The notes beneath the pieces are model-generated. The model did not search any database, had not been told where the DNA came from, and saw nothing but the letters and a program-made list of their open reading frames with translations. A stretch of DNA of 44,820 nucleotides from Xanthobacteraceae bacterium (GTDB taxonomy: Bacteria > Pseudomonadota > Alphaproteobacteria > Rhizobiales > Xanthobacteraceae), in assembly GCA_019750915.1 (NCBI GenBank), contig JAIENY010000050.1, positions 1 to 44,820 on the forward strand. The letters are read 5' to 3'. Both the position numbers and the translations under genes were made by a program. This document shows, in pieces, positions 7,985 to 16,350 of this stretch; position 1 is the first letter of the stretch; the number at the start of each line of letters is the position of its first letter.

Positions 7985-8149
7985 ATGCGCAACAACGACC
8001 AGAGTTTTCGCAATCAGAGGCTGATCGACATCATGTGTGGTGTCGCACTTTGCGGGTTCTTATGGGGCGGATATTTTTTCCTCACCCATAACCGCGAAGC
8101 ACCCTTGAAAACGTCCTTTATCGTGCCGAGTCAAAGCGTGCACTGGTGA
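7985..8149 (+). CDS. Small single-pass membrane protein, uncharacterised
   Basis: A 54-residue ORF starts at ATG 7985 behind GGGGTTGGCC and ends with TGA 8147-8149. The N-terminal about 16 residues are polar (MRNNDQSFRNQRLIDI), followed by one hydrophobic segment MCGVALCGFLWGGYFFL and a short polar tail ending HW. I do not recognise the family. Support comes from the ribosome-binding site, the clean membrane topology and an EcfG-like promoter immediately upstream. It sits between the GT90 gene (same strand, 91 bp upstream) and the convergent FAH-family gene. It could still be a chance ORF. Confidence 0.5.
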   Translation: MRNNDQSFRNQRLIDIMCGVALCGFLWGGYFFLTHNREAPLKTSFIVPSQSVHW

Positions 8150-8187
8150 GGGCGCTACTCGGTCCGGCGTAATGTTTGAGGCTTTGC

Positions 8188-8883
8188 CTATTTCGAAAAA
8201 GAAAAGTGCAGCGATGGCAAGCCGTCGACACCACATTCTACTTTGTCGCCGGGGTGAAGCTGTGACACGCCAGCCGGCGTTCCGGTCATGATCAGATCGC
8301 CGGCGCCCAGCGTAACCTGCAGCGACAATCTGGCAATGATCTCCGGTACGTTCCAGATCATCTGGCTGAGATCGCCGGTCTGCTTCTCGACGCCGTTGAC
8401 CGATAACCAGATCTTGCCCTTTGTCAGATGACCGATATCGGATGCCGCCCGCAAGGCTCCGCACGGTGCAGAGTTATCGAACGATTTTCCGATTTCCCAG
8501 GGTTGCTCCTTTTTGCGCGATGCCATCTGAAGATCGCGCCGTGTCAGATCAACGCTCACGCCGTAACCATAGACATGTTGAAGCGCACTCTCCGCTGGGA
8601 TATTTGCGCCGCCTGATTTCAGGGCGACAACCATTTCGACCTCGTGCTGAAAATCCTTGGTGAGGCCGGGACAGGGGATAGAAGCTCCATCATGCACGAT
8701 CATGTCGGCGTGCTTGGCGAAAAAGAATGGCGGCTGCCGTTCATCATTGCCGAGCTCGCGGATGTGTTCAAGATAATTGCGGCCGACACACCAGAGTCTG
8801 CGGACCGGAAAGACCTTATCGGTTCCGACAACGGGCAGTGTTGGATAGGCGAGGGCCGGAATCACGGTGTCGGGCATGCTCAT
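8188..8883 (-). CDS. Fumarylacetoacetate hydrolase (FAH) family protein
   Basis: This 231-residue protein has the FAH fold: LWCVGRNYLEHIRELG at the start, FFFAKHADMIVHDG, then the metal-binding HEVEMVVAL (Glu-x-Glu) with a later Asp in GYGVSVDLTRRDLQ. The substrate-loop segment GKSFDNSAPCGAL and MTGTPAGVSQLHPGD follow. This compact form covers fumarylpyruvate hydrolase, oxaloacetate decarboxylase (FAHD1-like) and acylpyruvase activities. The exact substrate cannot be read from sequence. It is on the same strand as the upstream msbA-like and galE genes, 21 bp after the exporter, so it may be cotranscribed, though no metabolic link to LPS is evident. Confidence 0.88.
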   Translation of the reverse strand: MSMPDTVIPALAYPTLPVVGTDKVFPVRRLWCVGRNYLEHIRELGNDERQPPFFFAKHADMIVHDGASIPCPGLTKDFQHEVEMVVALKSGGANIPAESALQHVYGYGVSVDLTRRDLQMASRKKEQPWEIGKSFDNSAPCGALRAASDIGHLTKGKIWLSVNGVEKQTGDLSQMIWNVPEIIARLSLQVTLGAGDLIMTGTPAGVSQLHPGDKVECGVDGLPSLHFSFSK

Positions 8884-8904
8884 AACGGGTCTTTCGATGG
8901 AAGA

Positions 8905-10707
8905 TTAGACGTTGGCGACCAAGGGAGCCGCGTTGTTGTTGTCGCGCTGCTGGAGACGGAAGAACGACGAGTAGCGACCGTTCTTGAGCAGAAGATCCTC
9001 ATGTTGGCCCGATTCGACAACCACTCCGCCCTCGATCACGAAAATCTTATCGGCATACATGATGGTGTGAAGCCGATGTGCGATCACGATCGTGGTGCGA
9101 CCGCGGCACAGGTGCTCGATGGCTTCCTGAACCAGCTTCTCGGATTCCGAATCGAGTGCGGCGGTGGCCTCGTCGAGAAGGATGATCGGTGCGTTCTTCA
9201 CCAGTGCCCGTGCGATAGCTACGCGCTGTCGCTGACCGCCGGAAAGCTGAGTTCCGTGTTCGCCAACCGGCGTGTCGTACCCGAGCGGAAAGCTGGTGAT
9301 GAAGTCGTGCGCGAAGGCGGCCTTGGCCGCCGCAATGATTTCGTCTTCTGTCGCGCCGATTTTGCCGAAGGCGATGTTTTCGCGGATCGTGCCGCGGAAC
9401 AGATAAACGTCTTGGCCGACATAGGCGGTCTGTTCACGTAGCGAGGCGCGCGAGCAGTCCGAAATGATCTGATTGTCGATCACGATAGCTCCCTGATCGA
9501 CTTCGTAAAATCTCAGCAGTAGTGAGAGCACCGTCGATTTGCCACCTCCCGAAGGGCCGACCAGCGCTGAAACCTTGCCCGGCTCCGCGATAAAGCTCAT
9601 GCGTTTCAGAACGGGCTCATTTGCACGATAGGCAAAGGTCACGTCGCGAAGTTCGACTTTGGCCTCCGTCAATTTCAACGCCGGTTTGTCGTTTTCGTCC
9701 GGCTCGGTCGCCGGGCTGTCGATGATTTCCAGCAGCTTGCGTGCGCCGACCAGCAGGCTGTTGAGATCGATATTGAGCCGCGCCAGACGCTTGGCTGGCT
9801 CATAGGCCAGAAGGAACGCGGTGATGAAGGATACGAATTGCCCGGGTGCGGCATTCGTCACGATGACGCGGTAGCCGCCGTACATCAGCGCGCTAGCGAT
9901 CGCGATACCGCCGAGCATTTCCATGAAGGGGCCGGAGCGATTCGAGACGCGCGTGATCTTGTTGGCGTGCGCTTCGACTTCGGCAATGCTCTTGTTCACA
10001 CGCGCCTGCATCGTCTCTTCGAGCGAGAAGGCCTTGACGGTGCGGATGCCTTGCAGCGATTCCTGCACGGTTTCCATGATGTTGGTGTTGCTGGTGAACT
10101 GGCTGTGCGCCAAATTTTTGATGCGGCGAACGATCTTGCGCACGAACAAAAATAGCGGCGGTGCAACCACAAAGCTGACCAGTGACAGCATCGGGTCCTG
10201 AAACACCATGACAGACACAAGCCCGATCAGCGAAAGCAGGTCCTTGCCGACCGCCGTTACGACGAGCGAAAGCACCTGCGTGACCGAAGATGCGCCGGCT
10301 GAAAGCCGCGCCAGAAATTCGGACGAATGAGACTGCGAATAGAAACCGACGCTTTCATGCATCAGCTTGGTGAACAGACGCCGCTGATTGTTTGCAAGAA
10401 TGGCGTTGCTGATCCGCGAGAGGATGATCGACTGCCAGTAAGTCGCGACGCCCTTCGCCGTGAACAGCACGATGATTATGCCGGACAGCGTCATGATGCC
10501 GCCGATGCTGCGGTTGATGTAGGCCTGATTGATAACCTGACCGAGCAGATAGGCTGAGCCCGCTGTGGAGCCGGCGGAGATCGCCATCAGGATGAAAGCG
10601 AGCAGGTATCTGCGCCAGTAGCCCAGCCCCTGTTCTGTAAACAGCCGCCTGATGAGCCGGGCCGCACCATACGGATCGTCGGTAATCTTCCGGGGGGTTT
10701 TGGTCAT
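8905..10707 (-). CDS. msbA: MsbA-like ABC exporter (fused membrane and ATPase domains)
   Basis: This 600-residue half-transporter has a type IV exporter membrane domain with six helices over about residues 30-325. The ATPase domain that follows carries Walker A GPSGGGKST (about 384-392), signature LSGGQRQR (about 486), Walker B IILLDEATAALD (about 507) and an H-loop IVIAHR. Length and architecture match MsbA, which flips lipid A-core across the inner membrane, and the surroundings are LPS genes. Other heterologous exporters share this architecture, so lipid substrate specificity is inferred from context. ATG 10707 has AGGG five bases upstream. galE is 83 bp upstream on the same strand and the FAH gene 21 bp downstream. 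Confidence 0.85.
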   Translation of the reverse strand: MTKTPRKITDDPYGAARLIRRLFTEQGLGYWRRYLLAFILMAISAGSTAGSAYLLGQVINQAYINRSIGGIMTLSGIIIVLFTAKGVATYWQSIILSRISNAILANNQRRLFTKLMHESVGFYSQSHSSEFLARLSAGASSVTQVLSLVVTAVGKDLLSLIGLVSVMVFQDPMLSLVSFVVAPPLFLFVRKIVRRIKNLAHSQFTSNTNIMETVQESLQGIRTVKAFSLEETMQARVNKSIAEVEAHANKITRVSNRSGPFMEMLGGIAIASALMYGGYRVIVTNAAPGQFVSFITAFLLAYEPAKRLARLNIDLNSLLVGARKLLEIIDSPATEPDENDKPALKLTEAKVELRDVTFAYRANEPVLKRMSFIAEPGKVSALVGPSGGGKSTVLSLLLRFYEVDQGAIVIDNQIISDCSRASLREQTAYVGQDVYLFRGTIRENIAFGKIGATEDEIIAAAKAAFAHDFITSFPLGYDTPVGEHGTQLSGGQRQRVAIARALVKNAPIILLDEATAALDSESEKLVQEAIEHLCRGRTTIVIAHRLHTIMYADKIFVIEGGVVVESGQHEDLLLKNGRYSSFFRLQQRDNNNAAPLVANV

Positions 10708-10790
10708 CCGAGCCCTAGTAGGTGCAATGAAACATGCGTTTCATTGCCTGCTCAAGGGCGGATTATCAAGCCAAAAACGGGCTATATTTC

Positions 10791-11804
10791 TTATGCGGGA
10801 ACCGCTTGACGCTGGCCAAATTCCTGTTCGCGCAGAAGTTTTCCTTCCCATGCCAACGCGTGGGTGGCGATGGTGCGAAGGTCGTCATAGCGCGGTGTCC
10901 AGTCCAGCGTTGCCTGGATGCGGCTGGTGTCCGCAATCATGGTCATGATGTCGCCGGGACGGCGGGGTGCGATTTGAACCGCAAAGTTGCGTTCTGAGGC
11001 CTGACGCACCGCCTCAATGGTTTCCAGCACGGAATATCCGCGGCCATATCCACAGTTCAGCGTAACAGAACTCCCGCCCTGATCAAGATAGGCAAGCGCT
11101 GACAGGTGAGCCTGCGCTAGGTCGCTGACGTGAATGAAGTCGCGGATGCAACTGCCGTCCTGTGTCGGATAGTCCGTCCCATAAACGTCGATCTTTGCAC
11201 GTTGTCCGGTCGCTGCTTCCACAGCAATTTTCAGAAGATGCGTTGCGCCGACGGTCGACAATCCGATGCGGCCATGCGGATCTGCTCCCGCGACATTGAA
11301 ATAACGCAGCACGACGTAGTTCATGCCGAACGCGGTCGCCACGTCGTGCAGCATGATTTCGGTCATCAGTTTCGAGGAGCCGTAGGGCGAGAGCGGCCGC
11401 GTCGGCGCGGTTTCGGGCACGGGCACCTGATCCGGATTGCCATACACCGCAGCGGTCGAGGAAAAGATGAAATTCCTGACGTTGCAGCGGATGGCGGCGT
11501 TCATCAGGTTGCGTGTTGCGAAGGTGTTATTGCGGTAATAGCCGAGCGGATCGCGCATGGAATCCGGAACGACCACCGATCCGGCGAAATGAATGATCGA
11601 GGTGACGTTGTGCGCGGCGATCACGCCTTCGACGAGGTTCTCATCCGCGACATCGCCGATGAAAAGTGGAACGCCCTCGGGGATGGCCCATGAAAATCCG
11701 GTGGACAGATTGTCGATGACCACGACATTGGCCCCGGCTTCGGTCAGGGCGAGAACGGTATGGCTGCCGATATAGCCGGCGCCGCCGGTAACGAGGATGG
11801 TCAT
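10791..11804 (-). CDS. galE: UDP-glucose 4-epimerase
   Basis: An extended short-chain dehydrogenase of 337 residues. MTILVTGGAGYIGSHTVLAL is the NAD-binding motif, FSSTAAVYGNP carries the catalytic Ser/Thr region, and SPYGSSKLMTE holds the YxxxK-type pair (Tyr, Lys). CIRDFIHVSDLAQAH, LNCGYGRGYSVLE and PRRPGDI are GalE-typical. It interconverts UDP-glucose and UDP-galactose for polysaccharide synthesis. ATG 11804 is chosen over the longer frame because AAGGAG lies just upstream and the NAD motif begins at residue 3. It is divergent from waaC, with 169 bp between the start codons. Confidence 0.95.
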   Translation of the reverse strand: MTILVTGGAGYIGSHTVLALTEAGANVVVIDNLSTGFSWAIPEGVPLFIGDVADENLVEGVIAAHNVTSIIHFAGSVVVPDSMRDPLGYYRNNTFATRNLMNAAIRCNVRNFIFSSTAAVYGNPDQVPVPETAPTRPLSPYGSSKLMTEIMLHDVATAFGMNYVVLRYFNVAGADPHGRIGLSTVGATHLLKIAVEAATGQRAKIDVYGTDYPTQDGSCIRDFIHVSDLAQAHLSALAYLDQGGSSVTLNCGYGRGYSVLETIEAVRQASERNFAVQIAPRRPGDIMTMIADTSRIQATLDWTPRYDDLRTIATHALAWEGKLLREQEFGQRQAVPA

Positions 11805-11973
11805 GAATGCTCCTTGCGCGACCCGGTGGGCGGCGAATTTGGTGCCATCGTCTCGCGGAAGCATGGAATTGAAGTATTAATCGGCCGGAGTTTTTCCGGC
11901 ATTTCGTGGCTTTTTGTTTCGGAAGCTGCTTTATGGTTTCCAAAGCGTAACGACGATCCCGAAGTTTCTTCGT

Positions 11974-12921
11974 ATGACGATCCTGATTGTGAAGACATCC
12001 TCGCTCGGTGACGTCGTGCACCAGATGCCGGCGATGGCCGATGCGCGGCGTCAAGTCGGCGGGGCAAAGATCATCTGGGTTGTCGAGGAGGCGTTTGCGC
12101 CGCTGGCACGATTGCATCCGGCGGTCGATGAAGTGATAGCGGTGGCGACGCGGCGGTGGCGGTCGGGTTTGCTGCAGCCCGCAACCTGGCAAGAGATTGC
12201 AGCTTTCAGGGCCCGGCTGAAGGCGCTTGGCTCGCAGGTCGTGATCGACACACAAGGGCTGATCCGTTCAGCCCTGATTGCATACCAGGCTCCGGGCATT
12301 CATCATGGATATGACTCAGCGAGCATCAAGGAACGGCCGGCCGCGCTGTTCTATGATGTGACGCATGGCGTTTCGCGCAATCTGCACGCCGTCGTTCGGA
12401 ACAGGACACTGACCGGTCTGTCGCTGGGTTATGCGCCCGATGTAGCGATTGACTATGGTCTGGTGAAACCGCCTGAGAGCAACGCCGGGCCCTATGCCGT
12501 GCTTCTGCACGGGACGTCGCGACCGGCCAAGGAGTGGCGCGAGAGCGAGTGGATCCGGCTCGGCAAGTGGCTGCGTGAAAGCGGACTCGATGTTCGCCTG
12601 CTGTGGGGTAACGAGCGGGAGCGTCAGCGTTGTGAGCGCCTTGCCGTCGGCATTCCGGGGAGCCGGATTATCGACAGGCAACCTCTCGATGAAACGGCGA
12701 AGGTGATCGCAAATGCCTCACTGGTTGTCGGCGTCGATACTGGCCTCTTGCATCTCGCTGCAGCTTATGAGGTGCCGCTGATCGCAATCTTTCTCGCGAC
12801 CGAGCCCGGCCTGACGGGACCGGTGGGAAATGGTCCGATCGTGGTGCTCGGTGGCAAGGACAAGGAGCCGTCGTTGAGCGAGGTGGTTCAGGCGATCGAA
12901 GCGCGCGGTCTCAACGGCTAG
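11974..12921 (+). CDS. waaC: LPS heptosyltransferase I
   Basis: A GT9-family enzyme of 315 residues from ATG 11974. [20 protein letters not shown] is the typical WaaC N-terminus; the acceptor-side [12 protein letters not shown] follows. The C-terminal half has [14 protein letters not shown], and [23 protein letters not shown] is the donor-binding signature in which Asp-Thr-Gly-Leu-x-His contacts ADP-heptose. It transfers the first heptose to Kdo2-lipid A on the cytoplasmic face. A 20-residue extension beginning with TTG at 11914 is possible but lacks conserved sequence. The 3' end overlaps gmhB by 11 bp tail-to-tail, a compact arrangement with no terminator between. Confidence 0.95.
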   Translation: MTILIVKTSSLGDVVHQMPAMADARRQVGGAKIIWVVEEAFAPLARLHPAVDEVIAVATRRWRSGLLQPATWQEIAAFRARLKALGSQVVIDTQGLIRSALIAYQAPGIHHGYDSASIKERPAALFYDVTHGVSRNLHAVVRNRTLTGLSLGYAPDVAIDYGLVKPPESNAGPYAVLLHGTSRPAKEWRESEWIRLGKWLRESGLDVRLLWGNERERQRCERLAVGIPGSRIIDRQPLDETAKVIANASLVVGVDTGLLHLAAAYEVPLIAIFLATEPGLTGPVGNGPIVVLGGKDKEPSLSEVVQAIEARGLNG

Positions 12922-13444
12922 TTTCGATGCGACGGGTTTCGTTCAGGACCCGGTGGACGAACGCATCGAGATCGCCGCCCGAAAAAAGATAGCCCGGTAG
13001 GCCAGCCGCCTTAGCGGCTTCGAGATCGGTGGGTTTATCGCCGATGACAAAGCTGCTTGCGATATCTATCGGCCAGTGCTCGATCAAGTCGAGGATCATT
13101 CCGGGCTTTGGTTTTCGCCAATCATGATCGAACCGAAATTCAGCGACAGTGCCCTCGGGGTGATGTGGCGCATGGCGAAAATCGTCGATCTTCGCGCCTT
13201 CGCTTAGTAACTCGTCACTCATCCAGCGATGAAGCGCACGCACGTCCCCGTCCGAGAAATGACCTCGTGCGACGCCGGACTGATTTGTGATCACGAACAC
13301 AAGATAGTTGGCATCGTTCAAGCGGCGGATCGCTGAGGCGACATTCGGCATCCAGCGGATGCGATCGCTGGTGCCGATATAGCCATCGTCGTAATTAAGC
13401 ACGCCGTCACGGTCGAGGAACGCAGCGGGCCGCGCCGTGGTCAT
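12911..13444 (-). CDS. gmhB: D,D-heptose 1,7-bisphosphate phosphatase
   Basis: A HAD-family phosphatase of 177 residues. [18 protein letters not shown] holds the catalytic Dx[15 protein letters not shown] carries the Thr of motif II and the family's NQSG signature. [10 protein letters not shown] provides motif III Lys, and [16 protein letters not shown] the motif IV Asp residues. CxH-type zinc ligands seen in some GmhB proteins are not obvious here: the loop reads [27 protein letters not shown], without cysteines. It removes the C7 phosphate during ADP-heptose synthesis. It starts 3 bp after the gmhA stop, in the leftward waaF-gmhA-gmhB operon. Confidence 0.93.
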   Translation of the reverse strand: MTTARPAAFLDRDGVLNYDDGYIGTSDRIRWMPNVASAIRRLNDANYLVFVITNQSGVARGHFSDGDVRALHRWMSDELLSEGAKIDDFRHAPHHPEGTVAEFRFDHDWRKPKPGMILDLIEHWPIDIASSFVIGDKPTDLEAAKAAGLPGYLFSGGDLDAFVHRVLNETRRIETSR

Positions 13445-13447
13445 GAG

Positions 13448-14032
13448 CTACGCGGCCCCAAGCAGCGAGGCTTCGACCTCGTCGCAGATGGCGTGCGCCA
13501 CCATCATGTGGATTTGCTGGATCACTGGCGTGTCGGTGCTTGGTGCAATCAAAGTGTGATCGCAGACCACTCGCATGCTTTCGCCCTTGGTGCCGGTGAA
13601 GCCGACGACGGTAATGCCGATTTTCTTTGCGACCTCGATCGCGGCGAGGATATTTTTCGAGCGGCCTGACGTCGTGAGCGCAAACAGCACGTCGCCCTCT
13701 CGCCCGAGACCTTCGACCTGGCGCGAAAACATGTATTCCACACCATAGTCATTTGCGATTGCAGTCAGCGCCGAGGTGTCCGTGGTCAGCGCGATCGCGG
13801 CCCAACCCGGCCGCTCGCGCTTGTAGCGGCCGACGATTTCGGCCGCGATGTGCTGAGCGTCCGCCGCGCTGCCTCCGTTGCCGATCAGCAGCAGCTTGTT
13901 GCCGGCGCGCAGCGCATCGGCGACGAGTCCCGCGATCGCACGTGTCGTTGTCTTCAGTTCATCGCTCTGGATCGCCCGGTTAAGGCCGTCGAGAGAGCTT
14001 TGAAAATGTTCGGCGATACGATCCTCGCTCAC
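13448..14032 (-). CDS. gmhA: Sedoheptulose 7-phosphate isomerase
   Basis: A SIS-domain protein of 194 residues. LLIGNGGSAADAQHIAAEIVGRYKRER is the canonical GmhA segment; LTTDTSALTAIANDYG and LFALTTSGRSKNILAAIEVAK follow, and TPVIQQIHMMVAHAICDEVE forms the C-terminal helix with the conserved Gln-x-x-His. It converts sedoheptulose 7-phosphate to D-glycero-D-manno-heptose 7-phosphate, the first step towards ADP-heptose. The start is GTG at 14032, with GAGG about 11 bases upstream. It is the middle gene of waaF-gmhA-gmhB, 69 bp after waaF. Confidence 0.95.
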   Translation of the reverse strand: MSEDRIAEHFQSSLDGLNRAIQSDELKTTTRAIAGLVADALRAGNKLLLIGNGGSAADAQHIAAEIVGRYKRERPGWAAIALTTDTSALTAIANDYGVEYMFSRQVEGLGREGDVLFALTTSGRSKNILAAIEVAKKIGITVVGFTGTKGESMRVVCDHTLIAPSTDTPVIQQIHMMVAHAICDEVEASLLGAA

Positions 14033-14101
14033 GTCCGTTATATCCTCAGGTTAGTGGGGCAGTGGTAGCCATGATCTGTGGGCAGGGCAAGCAGGCTCGG
14101 C

Positions 14102-15151
14102 TTAAGCGGAGAGCGGAACGTTTTGCAGTCCGCGGGCGATCACGTCGTCTACAGTCGTGACAAGGTCATTGGCCGCGATGTCGCGCATGCAGTGGTGGTC
14201 GTTCGCCGTGCAAACCGGGCGGTGGCAGGGTTGGCATGGCAGATTGGTCGGGCGCTTCATCACTGCCGCCAGTCCGTTAAGCGGTGCCCAATGGTAAGGG
14301 CTGGTTGGACCGAAGATGCCGATTGAGGGCGTACCGAGAGCGGCGGCGACATGCATCAGCCCGGAATCGTTGGAGATCACGAGGCTGGCCGCGGCCATCG
14401 CCATGATGCCATTGCGAAGATCGGTTCCTGTCAGGTCGCGGACCTGGCGTCCTGCGATCTGAATGATGTCGGCGGCAATCGTCTTTTCATTCGGACCGCC
14501 GACGATCCACACATCGTAGCCGCGTGCAGAAAGGAGACGGGCGGCTTCGGCGTAATACGTCCAGCGTTTCGATGAGCCGACGGAGCCTGGCGCCAGTGCG
14601 ATGGAAGGCTTTTCGCTCAGGTCATTGGCTTGCCGCCACGCCGCGATTTCTGCAGGAGAAGCTGTCAATTGGGGCGCTGGCCACTCTTTCGGCAATGGCG
14701 CGCCAGCAGGAAGGGCGAGCGAGGCGTTCTTGTCGATGAAGCGCGGCATCGCCTTCTCGCCCCAGCGCCAGTCGTTGATCAGGCCGAATCGGACCTCGCC
14801 GACAAAACCCGTGCGCTGTGGAATACCCGCCAAGGTTGGGGCAATTGCCGATTTCCAGGTGCGTGGCAGTACCAGTGCGGTGCCATAGTTCCGGCGGCGG
14901 AGCTCCCTGGCAAGCTGCTGCTGTTTGGCGAGCGCGAGACGGCCGCGTGGCAGATCAAAGATCACCGCGCTCCGGACACCAGGCATGTAGTCCACAAGCG
15001 GGGCGCAAAGACTTGTGCTCAACACATCCACGGGGCGATTAGGCCAGCGTTCCTTCAATACCCGCGCGACAGTGTGGCCACGGACGAAATCGCCGATCCA
15101 CATATACGGAATAATCAGAATGGGGCTGGTCTCGGTCAGATCCTGGTTCAT
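14102..15151 (-). CDS. waaF: LPS heptosyltransferase II
   Basis: A GT9 enzyme of 349 residues from ATG 15151. ILIIPYMWIGDFVRGHTVARVL replaces the common NWxGDxV motif; ALAPGSVGSSKRW and VISNDSGLMHVAAALGTPSIGIFGPTSP form the ADP-heptose site. A cysteine cluster, CQPCHRPVC with a later C, near the C-terminus is typical of WaaF. It adds the second core heptose. The frame also contains ATG 15175 and an earlier start at 15202, but conservation begins near 15151. An 8-bp palindrome (15159-15176) sits just before this start. It is the first gene of a leftward operon with gmhA and gmhB and is divergent from hldD. Confidence 0.92.
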   Translation of the reverse strand: MNQDLTETSPILIIPYMWIGDFVRGHTVARVLKERWPNRPVDVLSTSLCAPLVDYMPGVRSAVIFDLPRGRLALAKQQQLARELRRRNYGTALVLPRTWKSAIAPTLAGIPQRTGFVGEVRFGLINDWRWGEKAMPRFIDKNASLALPAGAPLPKEWPAPQLTASPAEIAAWRQANDLSEKPSIALAPGSVGSSKRWTYYAEAARLLSARGYDVWIVGGPNEKTIAADIIQIAGRQVRDLTGTDLRNGIMAMAAASLVISNDSGLMHVAAALGTPSIGIFGPTSPYHWAPLNGLAAVMKRPTNLPCQPCHRPVCTANDHHCMRDIAANDLVTTVDDVIARGLQNVPLSA

Positions 15152-15158
15152 GTCTAGA

Positions 15159-15176
15159 AATGAATATGTATTCATT
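15159..15176. promoter_or_regulatory. Inverted repeat in the waaF-hldD divergent region
   Basis: AATGAATA-TG-TATTCATT, perfect 8-bp arms around a 2-base centre, ending 8 bp before the waaF start codon in an AT-rich island. It has the size and symmetry of an operator, but no regulator is known; its position over the ribosome-binding region would suit repression of waaF. Confidence 0.3.
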
Positions 15177-15346
15177 AATTTATTGGGTAGTAACCAAGCC
15201 ATTTTGTGTAGGCTTCCGGTTAGCCCGTCGACTGGTGCACGTCCAGTTACGTTTTGATTTCATAGACATAGACCTTCGCCCGGATGCTGTTGCCTAGGCC
15301 TGCCGACTGGGGCAAAGGTGACCGGCGTTCAACAAGTGGGATTGCT

Positions 15347-16327
15347 ATGCTTTTGGTGACGGGTGGAGCCGGTTTTATCGGGTCGAACATCGTCGCGGCC
15401 CTGAATGAGGCGGGCCGGACCGATGTGGTTGTCTCGGATTTTCTGGGCCACGAGGGGAAGTGGCGCAATCTGGCCAAGCGTCAATTGGCCGACTGGGTGC
15501 CCCCGGCCGAACTGATGGCTTGGCTGGAGGGACGCAAACTCGACGCCGTCATTCACATGGGAGCGATTTCGGAGACTACCGCGACTGATGGCGACCTCGT
15601 CATGGAGACGAATTTCCGCTTGTCGACACGTTTGCTTGACTGGTGCGCGGATACTGGCGCGCCCTTCATCTACGCTTCGTCGGCCGCGACCTACGGCGAC
15701 GGGGAGCAGGGTTTCCGCGACGAGCAGACGGTCGCTGCGCTCAAGCAGCTCAGGCCGATGAATCTCTACGGCTGGAGCAAGCATCTTTTCGATCTGACCG
15801 TTGCCGAACGGGTGGCAAAGGGCGGCAGGCTGCCGCCACAATGGGCCGGTTTGAAGTTTTTCAACGTGTTCGGGCCCAACGAGTATCACAAGGGCGCGAT
15901 GATGAGCGTGCTCACCAAGCGTTTCGATGAGATCAAGTCCGGGAAGACGATCCAGCTGTTCAAGTCGCACCGGGAGGGGATTGCCGATGGCGATCAGCGG
16001 CGCGACTTCATCTATGTCGACGATGTTGTCCGCGTCATTATGTGGCTCCTCGCGGCGCCATCGGTGAGCGGATTGTTCAACGTGGGGACCGGACAGGCAC
16101 GCAGCTTCCGCGATCTGATGGTGTCGGCTTACGAGGCGCTCGGCACGAAGCCCAACATCGAATACATCGACATGCCCGAACAGATTCGCGGCAGCTATCA
16201 GTATTTCACTGAAGCCAATGGGGAGCATCTGCGGCGCGCCGGCTACAATGGCGGCTTCACCCCGCTCGAAGACTCCGTTCGGACCTATGTGCAGGATTTT
16301 CTCGATCGGCCGGACCGTTTCCGATGA
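15347..16327 (+). CDS. hldD: ADP-L-glycero-D-manno-heptose 6-epimerase
   Basis: An extended SDR of 326 residues. MLLVTGGAGFIGSNIVAALNEAG is the NADP-binding motif; AVIHMGAISETTATDGD is diagnostic for HldD. YASSAATYGDGEQGF and NLYGWSKHLFD provide the Ser and the YxxxK pair. FFNVFGPNEYHKGAMMSV and RDFIYVDDVV are also family-specific. It epimerises ADP-D,D-heptose to ADP-L,D-heptose, the donor for WaaC and WaaF. A longer in-frame start at 15284 is disfavoured because the nucleotide motif begins at residue 2 from 15347. hldE follows after 23 bp. Confidence 0.96.
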   Translation: MLLVTGGAGFIGSNIVAALNEAGRTDVVVSDFLGHEGKWRNLAKRQLADWVPPAELMAWLEGRKLDAVIHMGAISETTATDGDLVMETNFRLSTRLLDWCADTGAPFIYASSAATYGDGEQGFRDEQTVAALKQLRPMNLYGWSKHLFDLTVAERVAKGGRLPPQWAGLKFFNVFGPNEYHKGAMMSVLTKRFDEIKSGKTIQLFKSHREGIADGDQRRDFIYVDDVVRVIMWLLAAPSVSGLFNVGTGQARSFRDLMVSAYEALGTKPNIEYIDMPEQIRGSYQYFTEANGEHLRRAGYNGGFTPLEDSVRTYVQDFLDRPDRFR

Positions 16328-16350
16328 TCGACGTTTTGAGGCTATGACTG

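Noticed and set aside
8644..9441. 265-codon plus-strand frame across the FAH and ABC exporter genes
   Set aside because: It crosses two well-supported minus-strand genes and shows no family motif.
11884..11900. GCCGGA-GTTTT-TCCGGC hairpin between galE and waaC
   Set aside because: Only 6-bp arms and it lies between divergent starts, where a terminator makes little sense; no conserved regulatory feature recognised.
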